A stretch of 64,000 nucleotides of DNA from Chitinimonas_A lacunae (GCF_042650885.1 NZ_JBHSBU010000001.1:3534001-3598000), one strand, 5' to 3'. Positions 1 through 9,494 are shown, numbered from the stretch's first letter. The notes: a model not told the origin generated them from the letters alone. Program-made: numbers and translations.

Positions 1-1
1 G

Positions 2-973
2 GTCAGCATCAATCCGCAGATGATGAAATTGCGTAAAGGCGTCGATGTGCTGATTGCGACGCCGGGACGCCTGATCGATCTGTACGGCCAGAACGCCGTC
101 AAATTCAACCAGGTGCAGACGCTGGTGCTCGATGAAGCCGACCGGATGCTGGATCTGGGTTTCTCGCGCGAACTGAACGCCGTCTTTGCGGCGGTCCCGA
201 GACGGCGGCAGACCTTGCTGTTCTCGGCCACCTTCTCCGATGCTATCCGCGCCATGGCCGGGGAGTTACTGGTCAATCCGGTCTCCATCGATATCAGCCC
301 GCGCAATACCACGGCCAAGCGGGTGACGCAGTCGGTGATTCCGGTCGATAAGAAACGCAAGGTCGCCCTGTTCTGCCGGCTATTGAAGGATCGGCGCTGG
401 GGACAGGTGCTGGTATTCGTCAAAACCCGTAAAGGCGTCGATCAGCTGGTCGAGACCTTGCTCGCCAAAGGCGTCACGGCCGATTCCATCCATGGCGACA
501 AGGCACAGCCGGCCCGTTTGCGCGCGCTTGAGCGTTTCAAGGCCGGTGAGGTACAGATACTGGTGGCAACCGATGTCGCAGCGCGTGGCCTCGATATCGA
601 CGACCTGCCGCTGGTGGTGAATTTCGATCTGCCTATCGTTGCCGAAGACTACGTCCATCGCATCGGCCGCACCGGCCGGGCAGGGGCAGCCGGTGAAGCG
701 ATTTCGCTGGTCTGTGCCGATGAAGTACAACTGCTGGCGGCGATTGAAACGTTGACGCGGCAGACGCTGGAGCGCTTCGAGGAACCTGATTTCGAGCCCG
801 AACACCGGGTACCGATGACGGGGCCGAGTGGGCAAATCCTGAAAAAGCCGAAGAAGCCCAAGCAAGCCAAGCTCGCCAAACCCATCGGCAAACCGCCCAA
901 GGCGCCGACACCTGTCCAGCAGCGTCGAAAGCCGGCCATCAAGAAGCCTGGCCGGACGCCGCGCTCTTCCTGA
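2..973 (+). CDS. DEAD-box ATP-dependent RNA helicase (RhlE-like), 5'-truncated by window edge
   Basis: The reading frame is open from base 2, so the start lies outside the window; the first internal ATG at 20 is not the true start. Visible helicase motifs in order are TPGRLIDL, VLDEADRMLDLGF (DEAD), FSATF (SAT), ARGLDI and HRIGRTGRAG (motif VI). The C-terminal tail is rich in Lys and Pro, as in RhlE/SrmB-like RNA helicases. Motif Q and Walker A are off the window. The protein unwinds RNA using ATP in ribosome assembly or RNA decay. The family is certain; the RhlE subgroup is inferred from the basic tail. Confidence 0.93.
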   Translation, partial: VSINPQMMKLRKGVDVLIATPGRLIDLYGQNAVKFNQVQTLVLDEADRMLDLGFSRELNAVFAAVPRRRQTLLFSATFSDAIRAMAGELLVNPVSIDISPRNTTAKRVTQSVIPVDKKRKVALFCRLLKDRRWGQVLVFVKTRKGVDQLVETLLAKGVTADSIHGDKAQPARLRALERFKAGEVQILVATDVAARGLDIDDLPLVVNFDLPIVAEDYVHRIGRTGRAGAAGEAISLVCADEVQLLAAIETLTRQTLERFEEPDFEPEHRVPMTGPSGQILKKPKKPKQAKLAKPIGKPPKAPTPVQQRRKPAIKKPGRTPRSS

Positions 974-986
974 TCGGACGACCCCA

Positions 987-1018
987 AGTGCCGGCCCAGG
1001 CCGGCACTGTCTTGTTGG
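987..1018 (+). terminator. Intrinsic terminator of the helicase gene
   Basis: A perfect 10-bp stem (AGTGCCGGCC / GGCCGGCACT) with a 2-nt loop lies 14 bases after the helicase stop and is followed by the T-rich GTCTTGTT. Confidence 0.7.
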
Positions 1019-1159
1019 GCAGCCAAGCTCTGCAATTGCCCCGGAGTGCCAGATAGTCCGGTCTACAATGGATCAGGGCCTTGCTGCTGGCGTGTCGCTC
1101 AAGCGCGTTGCTGCTCGATAAGGCGATTCAGGGACGGCAACAAACCGGGGAATGGCGTG

Positions 1160-2080
1160 ATGGGGAGCGTGCTTTTATCTGTACGGCGCTATATCAGCCG
1201 GTCCTGCCCCACGATCCTGCCTCGCTGGCTTGTTCTGCTCTGCCTCTGCGGCACCTGTTGGTCAATCCCGGTCGAGACGGTGACTTACCCGCAATCGGGC
1301 ACCGCCGGCGACGTGCGCGATATCTATCCCCTCAAGTTATTGCAACTGGCTTTGGACAAGGCCGGCGCTACCCACTATGTATTGCGGATGTCGTCGGTGC
1401 CCATGCTGCAAGGCCGGGCGCTGGTCGAATTGGAACGCGGCAAACTGATCCGGGTCGGCTGGGGCATGACCTCGATCGAGCGCGAGGCGGCGTTATTGCC
1501 GATCCGTATTCCGATGTTCAAAGGAATGATTGGCTGGCGTATTCCACTGGTACGGCAGGACCGGTCCGAATTGCTCGGCTCGGTACGTACTCTGCAAGAC
1601 CTGCGGCGTTTTGTGGTGGGCCAAGGCCATGATTGGCCGGATACCGAAATTCTGCGCGGCAATGGCATCGAGGTGGTCGGCGTACCGTTATACGACAGCC
1701 TGTTCCAGATGCTGATCTCGAACCGCTTCGATTATTTTCCCCGTTCGATTGTCGAGATTTGGGCAGAAGCAGAGCAGTATCGTAAAGATGGGGTGGTGAT
1801 TGACCAGAATCTGCTGATCCGCTACCCCACGACCTTCTATTTCTTCGTCAACAAGCGCGATACGGCACTGGCTGAGACCTTACGCACCGGCCTGGAGCAG
1901 GCGATTGCCGACGGCAGTTTTGATAGGCTGTTCTGTCAGCACTATGGCCAATTGATCACTCAGGCAAAACTGGAACGTCGCACGCTTATCGAGCTGGTCA
2001 ACCCGATCCTGCCACCAGAAACCCCGCTGGCGCGCAAGGAGCTGTGGTTCAGAGTGGGCTTGTGTGCGGGGGGTAAGTGA
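1160..2080 (+). CDS. Periplasmic substrate-binding-type protein (SBP_bac_3-like)
   Basis: The predicted protein has 306 residues. The frame extends upstream to 1046, but the ATG at 1160 places a basic, hydrophobic signal-like segment (RSCPTILPRWLVLLCLCG) at the N-terminus, so I prefer it. The mature part resembles amino-acid/transporter solute-binding domains, with segments such as LLQLALDKAG, GMIGWRIPL, LRRFVVGQGHDWPDTEIL and FYFFVNKRD. No permease or ATPase gene is adjacent, so it may be an orphan sensor or binding protein. The ligand is unknown. Confidence 0.7.
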   Translation: MGSVLLSVRRYISRSCPTILPRWLVLLCLCGTCWSIPVETVTYPQSGTAGDVRDIYPLKLLQLALDKAGATHYVLRMSSVPMLQGRALVELERGKLIRVGWGMTSIEREAALLPIRIPMFKGMIGWRIPLVRQDRSELLGSVRTLQDLRRFVVGQGHDWPDTEILRGNGIEVVGVPLYDSLFQMLISNRFDYFPRSIVEIWAEAEQYRKDGVVIDQNLLIRYPTTFYFFVNKRDTALAETLRTGLEQAIADGSFDRLFCQHYGQLITQAKLERRTLIELVNPILPPETPLARKELWFRVGLCAGGK

Positions 2081-2369
2081 CTGTCCACCGTTTACAGCGC
2101 TTGTCTGTCCGATCCGAAGCAAGCAACGAAGTCTCTTAGAGCTAAAGACATTTGCCTGCTTGCCTTGGCTTCTCCACTTTTCCCTTGTCTCTGCCATGGC
2201 GCAGGGCAGCCAAACCCAGCAAGCGATTGAGCATCACGCCCGACAGCCTTACAGTTCGGCCGGAGCGGGCGGACCGGTCTGCTCGGCCAATCGTTGTCTG
2301 GCTGTTCGGCGCGGCAGCGGTTGATTTGCTGAATCGATGAATCTTCCGTCCTTCGGAAAAGGAAAACTT

Positions 2370-2945
2370 ATGATCCATTTGGAAAAAGGCGGTCGCATCA
2401 ATCTGGCCAAGAACCATCCTGGCCTGACCAAGATCAAGGTGGGCCTAAGCTGGGATGCCAATGCCTATGGCAGCGGGCCTGATTTCGATATCGATGCGTC
2501 GGTATTCGTGCTGGGGCAGGGCAAGCTGCTCAGCGATGAACATTTCGTGTTCTACAACAATCTGCAAACCCCGGACGGCTCGGTCAGCCATTCCGGCGAC
2601 AACCGCACGGGACAGGCCGAAGGGGACGATGAAAGCATCACCATCGACCTGGCCGCGCTGCCGCCGCAGGCCGATGAATTGTCCTTTGTGGTGACGATCC
2701 ATGATGCCGCCGACCGGCGGCAGAATTTCGGGCAGGTGCGTAATAGCGCCATCCGCCTCTATGACCTTGAGCAGGGGGCGGTGATCGGCCAGTACAAGCT
2801 CGAACAGGAATTCAGCACGGAAACCGCACTGCAATTCGGTTCGGTCAGAAAAAACGATGTCGGGGAGTGGAGTTTCGTCGCAGTCGGCGCCGGCTACCGG
2901 CGCGGGCTGATCGACTTTGTGCGGGCTTACGGCGGTAACGTCTGA
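2370..2945 (+). CDS. TerD family protein
   Basis: The predicted protein has 191 residues, the usual TerD length. TerD hallmarks are present: LSWDANAYGSGPDFDIDASVF near the N-terminus (acidic calcium-binding segment), FVFYNN, HSGDNRTG, DDESITIDL and FRAYG-like C-terminal residues. The ATG at 2370 is preceded by the purine-rich GGAAAAGGAAAA; a start at 2337 would add a non-homologous leader. TerD proteins bind Ca2+ and are linked to tellurite, phage and stress resistance. No other ter gene is adjacent, so this is a stand-alone copy and its role is uncertain. Confidence 0.9.
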   Translation: MIHLEKGGRINLAKNHPGLTKIKVGLSWDANAYGSGPDFDIDASVFVLGQGKLLSDEHFVFYNNLQTPDGSVSHSGDNRTGQAEGDDESITIDLAALPPQADELSFVVTIHDAADRRQNFGQVRNSAIRLYDLEQGAVIGQYKLEQEFSTETALQFGSVRKNDVGEWSFVAVGAGYRRGLIDFVRAYGGNV

Positions 2946-3315
2946 TTGCCTCTCTCTCCGGAGAGAACGGCCAAGCCCGCCCAATCATACGGTGCGTCAG
3001 CTGCAACGCGGTGTGACGCACCATCGTCTCCGCTCGCCTGAGCGATTGTGACTGCGGCGACCGGAACGACGGTTTGTGGCCTGATCCAAGCCGCAATATC
3101 TGCCGTTATCTCGCGGATGGAATAAAAGTAAAGAATTAGGAAATTTATTCGCAAGAACAGTTCTCGGTTTATTAAAAAATAACAAAAATTAGGAAGTGAC
3201 TGATCTTACAGATTTCCTGCTGAAAATCTCCCCTCCCACCAACCAGTCATCAAGGACGAGCCAGCAACGAGGCCATCGCTGCCGGCTGTTGGATCATCCT
3301 GTCCAAGCAATCCTG
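2946..3315. other. Gene-free spacer between convergent terD and redoxin genes
   Basis: No supported coding sequence. The stretch around 3120-3200 is clearly AT-rich compared with its surroundings. Nothing else recognisable is seen. Confidence 0.5.
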
Positions 3316-3849
3316 CTAAGCCAAAGCACAAGCCTCTGCATCACAAGTCCCGGCGGCCGGACCATTCGTCTCCACTGCGTCTGGCAGGCCCGCTTCTGCC
3401 AGCAACAGGGCAATCGAAGCCCCGAGGTGCATATCCTCCACCCGACCGAAGAATTGCTGCCGGATATGCCCCTGACGGTCGATCAGCACCAGGCTGGGCG
3501 TACCGCGCAGCCGCAGGGCCGCCATGGTGAGCGGGGTGGTGCGGTCGGGTGACGGTTGGTCGATACCGATGGGGATGGTCAGACGGTACTCGTGCACGAA
3601 GGCACGCAGCGTAGCCGGATTCATCGCGGCGTGGTGCTCGAATACGGTATGAAGGCCCAGCACCACCACCTCCTGGCCGGCAAAGGTCTGGGCGATCCGT
3701 TCGGCCTGCGGAATACCATAGGCGACGCAACCGGGGCAGAGCATCTGGAAAGCATGGATCACCACCACCCGGCCACGCAGCTCGGCCAGCCGCAACGGCG
3801 CGTCGGTGTTGAGCCATTCGCTTACAGCAAGTTCAGGGGCTAAAGACAT
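3316..3849 (-). CDS. Thioredoxin-fold redoxin / peroxiredoxin-like protein
   Basis: The predicted protein has 177 residues. The ATG at 3849 is chosen because AGGAG lies 8 nt upstream. The redox centre is seen as FQMLCPGCVAYGIPQAERI (CPGC), followed by VVVLGLHTVFEHH and the cis-Pro loop GTPSLVLIDRQGHI, as in TlpA/ResA/AhpC-TSA proteins. No signal peptide precedes it, so it is probably cytoplasmic. The tail (GTCDAEACALA) contains two additional cysteines. It probably acts in thiol-dependent peroxide reduction; the substrate is unknown. Confidence 0.85.
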   Translation of the reverse strand: MSLAPELAVSEWLNTDAPLRLAELRGRVVVIHAFQMLCPGCVAYGIPQAERIAQTFAGQEVVVLGLHTVFEHHAAMNPATLRAFVHEYRLTIPIGIDQPSPDRTTPLTMAALRLRGTPSLVLIDRQGHIRQQFFGRVEDMHLGASIALLLAEAGLPDAVETNGPAAGTCDAEACALA

Positions 3850-4008
3850 GATCTGCTCCTGCAAAAGGCGGCGGGGTCGCCGCCGCGATAAGGTGGGCCA
3901 ATCCCTATTGGCTTTGGAGACGGCGTCAGACCCGTAAACCGTATGACGGGTCATGGCTGCTGTTCCCTTGGAAACGGGTCTGGACGCCGTAGGGAAAGCG
4001 AATCGGCA

Positions 4009-4545
4009 TCAGGCCGTCAGGGCGACGCGCGGGAAATCCACCGGGACGTCGAATGCAACATTGACGTAGTTGGTGAAGAGGTTGAGCGCCACATGGGCCA
4101 TGATTTCGACGATCTGCTCATCGCCGAAACCGACGGCCCGCAGGGCGGCAATATCGGCTTCGCTGATCTGGGCACGATCGCTGACGACCTTGAGGGCAAA
4201 GGTCAGCGCTGCGGCGGTTTTCGGGTCGGTGGAGCGGCCGGTCTGGGCGGCTGCCATGTCCTCGGCACTGGCGCCGGCTTTCTGGCCGAGAACGGTGTGG
4301 GCAGCCAGACAGTAATCACAGCGGTTACGGTTGGCGATGGCCACGGCGATCTGCTCGCCCAGGCGGGCGCCCAGCGTGCCGCCACCGAGGGCACCGAATG
4401 CGCCCCACATGCTTTGCAGGGCGGCGGGCGAGTTGGCGACGGCCTTGAACATATTGGGAAGTGTGCCGAGGGTACGCTGAATCTGTTCCAGAATCACTTG
4501 GCTGGCGGCTGGAACGATGCTGGGGTTGGTGTTGACGCGGGACAT
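4009..4545 (-). CDS. AhpD-like carboxymuconolactone decarboxylase family peroxidase
   Basis: The predicted protein has 178 residues. The ATG at 4545 has AAGGAA upstream. The family signature CDYCLAAHTVLG supplies the CxxC plus His of AhpD-type alkylhydroperoxidases, and the helical repeat GARLGEQIAVAIANRN precedes it. It is divergently transcribed from an AraC regulator, which probably controls it. The physiological peroxide or substrate cannot be told; many such pairs respond to electrophiles or peroxides. Confidence 0.88.
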   Translation of the reverse strand: MSRVNTNPSIVPAASQVILEQIQRTLGTLPNMFKAVANSPAALQSMWGAFGALGGGTLGARLGEQIAVAIANRNRCDYCLAAHTVLGQKAGASAEDMAAAQTGRSTDPKTAAALTFALKVVSDRAQISEADIAALRAVGFGDEQIVEIMAHVALNLFTNYVNVAFDVPVDFPRVALTA

Positions 4546-4722
4546 GGGGCATTCCTTTCTGTGAAGGTCGAACGGGAAGAAGACGGACATCAGGGCGCGA
4601 TCTGCGACCGCCTCTCGAAGCGATGTGGCCTGATCGACCGCTGATCCGAATGCTTGGCAGTGTGCCGCGTGCTTCGGTACGATTGGGTTCATTCAGTACA
4701 GAATTGATACCTAATCGTTCAG

Positions 4723-5598
4723 ATGACCCTTGTTCCTGCACTTGACCGTCTATCGGGCCTGCTCGAACGCCTGCGTGTGCGGGCCAGGCTGTTTCATAAC
4801 GGGATGCTGTGTGGCGTCCAGCATTTCGATGCGGCGACCGGTCACGGTTATCTCCATGTTCTGCGCCGTGGTGAGCTGACGGTCAGTCACCCGCCACACC
4901 CCGGCGTGCCCGAGCGGCTGCATATCGATCAGCCCAGCTTGCTGTTCTACCCCTTGCCACTGAGTCATTACTTCCATAATCCACCGCGCGAAGGGCCGGA
5001 TTTCACCTGTGCAGCGGTCGAGTTCGAAGGCGGGGCGGCCAATCCGCTCGCCAGCGCCCTGCCGCCACTGCTGGCCCTGCCGCTCGATGCCGTCGAAGGA
5101 CTGGAACCGGCACTGATGCTGCTGTTTGCCGAGACCGACCGGGTTCGCTGTGGCCAGCGTCTGCTGGCAGACCGGCTGTTTGAGGTGGTGCTGATCCAAC
5201 TGCTGCGCTGGCTGCTCGATCATGGCGAGACGGCTGGGTTGAAGCCTGGTCTGATTGCCGGTCTGTCCGACCCGAAACTGGCGCGGGCGCTCACTGCCAT
5301 CCACGAATCGCCTGGCGAATCGTGGACGCTCGACCGGATGGCGCGCTGCGCCGGCATGTCGCGTACCGCCTTCGCCATCGCCTTCAAAGCGCAGGTAGGG
5401 CAGGGGCCGGCAGCCTATCTGGCGGACTGGCGAGTTGCCTTGGCGCAGAACGGTTTGCGCGAAGGTCGACCGGTCAAGCTGTTGGCGGACGAATTGGGCT
5501 ATGCCACCCCTTCCGCCCTATCCCGGGTCTTTGCTGCCCGGACCGGCCTGTCGCCACGCGATTGGCTGCGCAGTGTAGAAGGCGAACAGTGCCGATGA
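4723..5598 (+). CDS. AraC family transcriptional regulator
   Basis: The predicted protein has 291 residues: an N-terminal AraC_N/cupin-type sensor region (for example GVQHFDAATGHGYLHVLRRG) and a C-terminal double helix-turn-helix (WTLDRMARCAGMSRTAFAIAF and VKLLADELGYATPSALSRVF). The gene is divergent from the AhpD-like gene with a 177-bp shared intergenic region that should hold both promoters. The most likely target is that neighbour, by inference from gene order. Confidence 0.88.
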   Translation: MTLVPALDRLSGLLERLRVRARLFHNGMLCGVQHFDAATGHGYLHVLRRGELTVSHPPHPGVPERLHIDQPSLLFYPLPLSHYFHNPPREGPDFTCAAVEFEGGAANPLASALPPLLALPLDAVEGLEPALMLLFAETDRVRCGQRLLADRLFEVVLIQLLRWLLDHGETAGLKPGLIAGLSDPKLARALTAIHESPGESWTLDRMARCAGMSRTAFAIAFKAQVGQGPAAYLADWRVALAQNGLREGRPVKLLADELGYATPSALSRVFAARTGLSPRDWLRSVEGEQCR

Positions 5599-5796
5599 AT
5601 TTCGTTGCAAATGGTGTCCTGACTGCCAAAGTCCATAACGTGGGGCAAGTCGAGTTCTGTCATTCAATATGGCCTGGAGAGCTAGATCCAGGGGGGACAC
5701 TCAATAGCGTGTGATGCGGCTTGGCGGCTGATGGACTCTGGGTGGAACGGGAGTCGGATGCCCTATCGAAGCAGAAACCAATAAGAGGAGGTAAGG

Positions 5797-6249
5797 ATGA
5801 ATTCGGAAATCGTCTGGTCGGTCCACGACGAAGTGCCTGCCGAGGCCGGCAAGATCGTGGATGAAGGGCTGGGAGTGTCGAACGACAAGGCGGCGCCGCT
5901 CCATGAGGTCCAGTCCTTGTCGAGCTTTGCCCGCAGCTCGGATGGCACGGTATTGGGCGGGGCGGTCGGGCGGACCTGGGGGCGTTGCTGCGAGCTGTTG
6001 CAGTTATGGGTCGATCCGGCCCTGCGGCGCCAGGGCATCGGTGCGCGGCTGGTGCAGGCGTTCGAGCAAAGGGCTGAGGCGCGTGGCTGTACCACCTTTT
6101 ATCTGGAAACCTTCAGCTTCCAAGTCCCCTCGCTCTACCGTTCGCTGGGCTATGAAGTGGTGCTGACCCTGGAGGGTTTTTCGCCTGGGGTAGTGAAATA
6201 CACGATGGTGAAACATAAGGCTGAAGCGGCCATGGAGCGGGCACGCTAG
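5797..6249 (+). CDS. GNAT family N-acetyltransferase
   Basis: The predicted protein has 150 residues. A very strong ribosome-binding site (AAGAGGAGGTAAGGATG) fixes the start at 5797. The acetyl-CoA-binding motif A is visible as LQLWVDPALRRQGIGARLVQ (R/Q-x-x-G-x-G/A), followed by TTFYLETFSFQVPSLYRSLGYE. It transfers an acetyl group from acetyl-CoA to an amine; the substrate is unknown. It appears to be a single-gene transcript. Confidence 0.88.
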   Translation: MNSEIVWSVHDEVPAEAGKIVDEGLGVSNDKAAPLHEVQSLSSFARSSDGTVLGGAVGRTWGRCCELLQLWVDPALRRQGIGARLVQAFEQRAEARGCTTFYLETFSFQVPSLYRSLGYEVVLTLEGFSPGVVKYTMVKHKAEAAMERAR

Positions 6250-6392
6250 GTTTGGGCAGGGTCGGAGACATGGCCGGACTCCTGAAGGGATAAAGGCAAT
6301 ATCCGACCGTACTCCGCCGCTTTGTGCCAGCACCTTGTGCTAGCGCAAGCATTTACCGTTTTTCTGTGCAGTCTTGAAAAGCCGGGCCGGAC

Positions 6393-6406
6393 TTGATCGA
6401 GGTCAA
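6393..6406 (+). promoter_or_regulatory. FNR/ANR-type box upstream of the universal stress gene
   Basis: TTGATCGAGGTCAA matches the FNR consensus TTGAT-N4-ATCAA at 9 of 10 conserved positions. It sits about 60 bp before the ATG of the Usp gene, a typical position for class II activation. Confidence 0.5.
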
Positions 6407-6466
6407 TAAGCGCTGGCTGTCTGCGCGTATAAACCTTTTCTATTTCCAAGAGCTGAGGAGGCGACC

Positions 6467-7306
6467 ATGCACTACAAGAGTTTGCTTGTTCATGTCGATA
6501 GCGATCCACGTTCCGCCGTCCGGCTGCGCTTGGCGGTGGAGCTGGCAGAGCGGTTTGATGCTCGTATTACCGGGCTATTCGTGGCGTTGGCGCCGACGTT
6601 TTCCGATCCGGTGGCTGATGTGAGCCAGGCGAGCTTGTACGAGGTGCTGCTGGCGGAGCGGCGTCGCGCGGCCAAGGCGGCTCGCGAGACCTTCGAGCGT
6701 GAGACGGCCGGTTTCGATCCTCAGCGGCTTGAATGGCGTGAGCATGTCGGGATGCCCATCCATACCACCTGTCAGCACGCCCGTTATCACGATCTGGTAG
6801 TGCTGGGGCAGGCCAACCCGGATATCCAGATCGACGGCCTGCCCGCCAGTTTTCCTGAAGACGTGGTGTGTGCCAGTTGCCGGCCGGCCTTGATCGTGCC
6901 CTACCGGGGCGAATTTTCGCGTATCGGCCGTCGGATACTGGTGGGCTGGAATACCAGCAACGAAGCCACCCGGGCGATTACCGATGCGCTGCCACTGTTG
7001 CAGGGCGCCGAGCGGACCACGGTGCTGACGGCCGACCCGGAAAACAGCGGCGATGACCACGGCCAGCAACCGGGCGCCGATATTGCGCTGTATCTCGCCC
7101 GCCATGGCGCCAAGGTAGAGGTCAGAACGCAGAAATCCTCTGGTCGCGATGCTGGGGAAGTGCTTCTGGATGTGGCCAATATCGCCGAGGACGACCTGAT
7201 CGTGATGGGGCTATACGGTCATTCGCGCATGCGCGAGCAGATTCTCGGCGGCGCCAGCCGTACTGTGCTGCGCCATATGACGCTGCCCTTGCTGGTATCG
7301 CATTAA
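6467..7306 (+). CDS. Tandem-domain universal stress protein (UspA family)
   Basis: The predicted protein has 279 residues and holds two Usp domains, residues about 1-145 and 155-279. The second ends in the ATP-binding signature (VMGLYGHSRMREQILGGASRTVL). GAGGAGG precedes the ATG. An FNR-like box lies upstream, which fits the known oxygen regulation of proteobacterial tandem Usp genes. It is predicted to be cytoplasmic and to act in survival under energy or oxygen limitation. It is transcribed alone. Confidence 0.92.
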   Translation: MHYKSLLVHVDSDPRSAVRLRLAVELAERFDARITGLFVALAPTFSDPVADVSQASLYEVLLAERRRAAKAARETFERETAGFDPQRLEWREHVGMPIHTTCQHARYHDLVVLGQANPDIQIDGLPASFPEDVVCASCRPALIVPYRGEFSRIGRRILVGWNTSNEATRAITDALPLLQGAERTTVLTADPENSGDDHGQQPGADIALYLARHGAKVEVRTQKSSGRDAGEVLLDVANIAEDDLIVMGLYGHSRMREQILGGASRTVLRHMTLPLLVSH

Positions 7307-7543
7307 GTGGTAGTCAACCATGGTGCCTGACACCGCTTTGCGACCAATGTCTCGCCGCGCTGAAGACGAATGGCAATAAGCCGCTGGAGCTGGATGCCTT
7401 GGGCATCCGGCCCAGGGCAGCCGAGTGTGGGAAATTTTGGAAAGTATTGCGGACGGAGGCGTAAATAGATACTTTTTATCTATTTGCGGCCATGGATATT
7501 GCAGATAGTCTTCCTGAAATTTTCCTTTTCTTCTCCCCACTAT

Positions 7544-8047
7544 TCAAAGCAACACCGGTTTATCCGCCACTTCATTGGCACCCGGCTGCGGCGGGAAATG
7601 GTCGCCCAGTAATCGGCCGATCTGTTCGATGCTGTGGAGGATGCCGTTCCGGTAGTCTCCACGACGGAATGCCGCCTCCAGCTCATGGCAGACGGCATCG
7701 AGCGCCGTGGTGCCGACCTCGGCCACGACTGCCCGGTCGGCCACGATTTCGACGGCATGATCGGCCAGCAGCAGATAGAGCAGGACCCCGTTGTTGCCGG
7801 CCGTATCCCATACCCGCAGTTGGGAAAACACCTCGACCGCCCGCTGTCGGGCCGACAAGCCGCGTATCAGTTGCCAAGGCGACAGGCAATCCTCGATCGC
7901 CACGCAGATCTGGCCGCCATGGCTGCGTTCGCTGCGGGCCACGCTCTCCTCGATGGCGGCGAGCACCTTTGGCGGGAAGGTCCGGCGTCGTTGCACCCAG
8001 CCGGTACAGAGATGTTTGAATACGCGCGTCATGGCCATTGTCACCAT
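7544..8047 (-). CDS. TPM domain protein, small membrane-less form
   Basis: The predicted protein has 167 residues. TPM (YgcG/phosphatase-like) domain features are visible: RSERSHGGQICVAIEDCL, FSQLRVWDTAGNNGVLLYLL, HAVEIVADRAV and FRRGDYRNGI. No signal peptide is seen. It is the last gene of a three-gene operon with LemA and a larger TPM protein, and its start overlaps the upstream gene's stop by 7 bases. The biochemical function of the family is not settled; it probably acts with LemA at the envelope. Confidence 0.85.
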   Translation of the reverse strand: MVTMAMTRVFKHLCTGWVQRRRTFPPKVLAAIEESVARSERSHGGQICVAIEDCLSPWQLIRGLSARQRAVEVFSQLRVWDTAGNNGVLLYLLLADHAVEIVADRAVVAEVGTTALDAVCHELEAAFRRGDYRNGILHSIEQIGRLLGDHFPPQPGANEVADKPVLL

Positions 8048-8883
8048 CTTCCCGAGGCACCACCGCCGCCGAAATCGCCGCCACCACCGTGAAAACCGCC
8101 TCCACCACCGCCGCCGCTGTGCCAGCCCATAAAGCCGATAGCGCTACCGAGCCCGAGCAGCGTCAGAAAAAACACTACCAATCCCGCCCCGACGGCCAAA
8201 AATGGCGCCCCCGCGCCAAACCAGACTAGCGCCCCGGCTCCGCCTGCACTCAGCAGTGCCGCCGGCAGACGGCCCAATAGCGAGCGCAGTACCGCCCCGG
8301 CCACCACAGCGATCATCAACAGCGGCAGCAGCCGGTCCAATCCGCCGCTTTCGCGTTCTCGACCAGACGCCTGCCGCTTTGATGGAGGCAGTGCTTCGCC
8401 GTCGATGACCTTGATCATCGCGTCGATGCCCGCCTCGATCCCACCGTAGAAGTCGCCGCGTTGGAAGTGGGGGGTGATGAGGTCGCTGATGATCCGCTTG
8501 CTGGTGGCATCGGTCAGGGCACCTTCGAGCCCATAGCCGACTTCGATCCGTAAGGCGCGGTCGTTTTTGGCGATCAGCAGCAAGGCGCCGTCATCGATTT
8601 GGTCGCGGCCGAGTTTCCATTGCTCGGCCACCCGGATGCCGTATTGCTCGATCGATTCCTCCCCGGTGCTCGGGACCAGCAGCACGGCGATCTGGCTGCC
8701 CTTGCGCGCTTCGAAGGCTGCGAGCTTGCTGTCGAGCGTCTCGCGTTGTGCTGCGCTTAAGGTGGCGGTCTGATCGGTGATACGGGCGGTAAGCGGTGGC
8801 ACCGGGACGGCCGCCTGACACAGCACGGTCAGGCTGAGCAGCAAGGCCGCCAACCATGGCCAGAAGGCCAGCCGCTCGTTCAT
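8041..8883 (-). CDS. TPM domain (YgcG-like) membrane protein
   Basis: The predicted protein has 280 residues. It has a signal peptide at residues about 1-25, then a TPM domain (LDSKLAAFEARKGSQIAVLL, YGIRVAEQWKLGRDQIDDGALLLIAKNDR, RIEVGYGLEGALTD, FQRGDFYGGI), a membrane segment pair at about 185-245, and a glycine-rich tail ending GGGGASGRW. This matches YgcG architecture. Its start overlaps the LemA stop by 4 bases, implying translational coupling. Confidence 0.92.
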   Translation of the reverse strand: MNERLAFWPWLAALLLSLTVLCQAAVPVPPLTARITDQTATLSAAQRETLDSKLAAFEARKGSQIAVLLVPSTGEESIEQYGIRVAEQWKLGRDQIDDGALLLIAKNDRALRIEVGYGLEGALTDATSKRIISDLITPHFQRGDFYGGIEAGIDAMIKVIDGEALPPSKRQASGRERESGGLDRLLPLLMIAVVAGAVLRSLLGRLPAALLSAGGAGALVWFGAGAPFLAVGAGLVVFFLTLLGLGSAIGFMGWHSGGGGGGGFHGGGGDFGGGGASGRW

Positions 8884-9494
8884 TGCGCCACTCCCGGCGG
8901 CTTTGGCGCGCTGCCGAAATCGACCTTGGGCGGCGTGCTGACGGCTTTTTCATCGACAGTGAAATTGGGTTTGGTGCTGAAGCCGAACATCTTGGCCGTC
9001 AGATTGGTGGGAAAGCTGCGGACCGTGGTGTTGTAGGCCTGGACCGACTGGATATAGCGGTTGCGCGCCACGGCAATCCGGTTCTCGGTGCCTTCGAGCT
9101 GGGCCTGGAGATCACGGAAACCGGTATCGGCCTTGAGCTGCGGGTAGTTCTCGCTGACCACCAGCAAGCGCGACAGTGCGCTCGACAACTGGCTCTGCGC
9201 TGTCTGGAAGCGCTCGAACGCTTGGGGGTCGTTGAGCAGTTCCGGCGTCAGGCGCAGATTGCCGACCTGGGCGCGGGCAGTCGTCACCTGCTCCAGCACT
9301 TCGCGTTCGTGGGCCGCATAGCCTTTGACGGTGGAGACCAGATTGGGCACCAGATCGGCGCGACGCTGGTACTGGTTCAGCACTTCGCTCCAACTGGCGT
9401 TGATCTGTTCGTCCTGGCTTTGCATGGTGTTGTAACCGCAGCCGGACAGGGTAAGCGTCAGGCTGGCCAGCAGGATGATCCATAGACGACGCAT
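8880..9494 (-). CDS. LemA family lipoprotein
   Basis: The predicted protein has 204 residues. The ATG at 9494 gives a clean lipoprotein signal (RRLWIILLASLTLTLSGCGYN, lipobox LSGC). LemA core features follow: NQYQRRADLVPNLVSTVKGY, AHEREVLEQVTTARAQVGN and NYPQLKADTGFRDLQAQLEGTENRI. It is the first gene of the LemA-TPM-TPM operon. It is a coiled-coil envelope protein of poorly known role, conserved with YgcG partners. Confidence 0.93.
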   Translation of the reverse strand: MRRLWIILLASLTLTLSGCGYNTMQSQDEQINASWSEVLNQYQRRADLVPNLVSTVKGYAAHEREVLEQVTTARAQVGNLRLTPELLNDPQAFERFQTAQSQLSSALSRLLVVSENYPQLKADTGFRDLQAQLEGTENRIAVARNRYIQSVQAYNTTVRSFPTNLTAKMFGFSTKPNFTVDEKAVSTPPKVDFGSAPKPPGVAQ

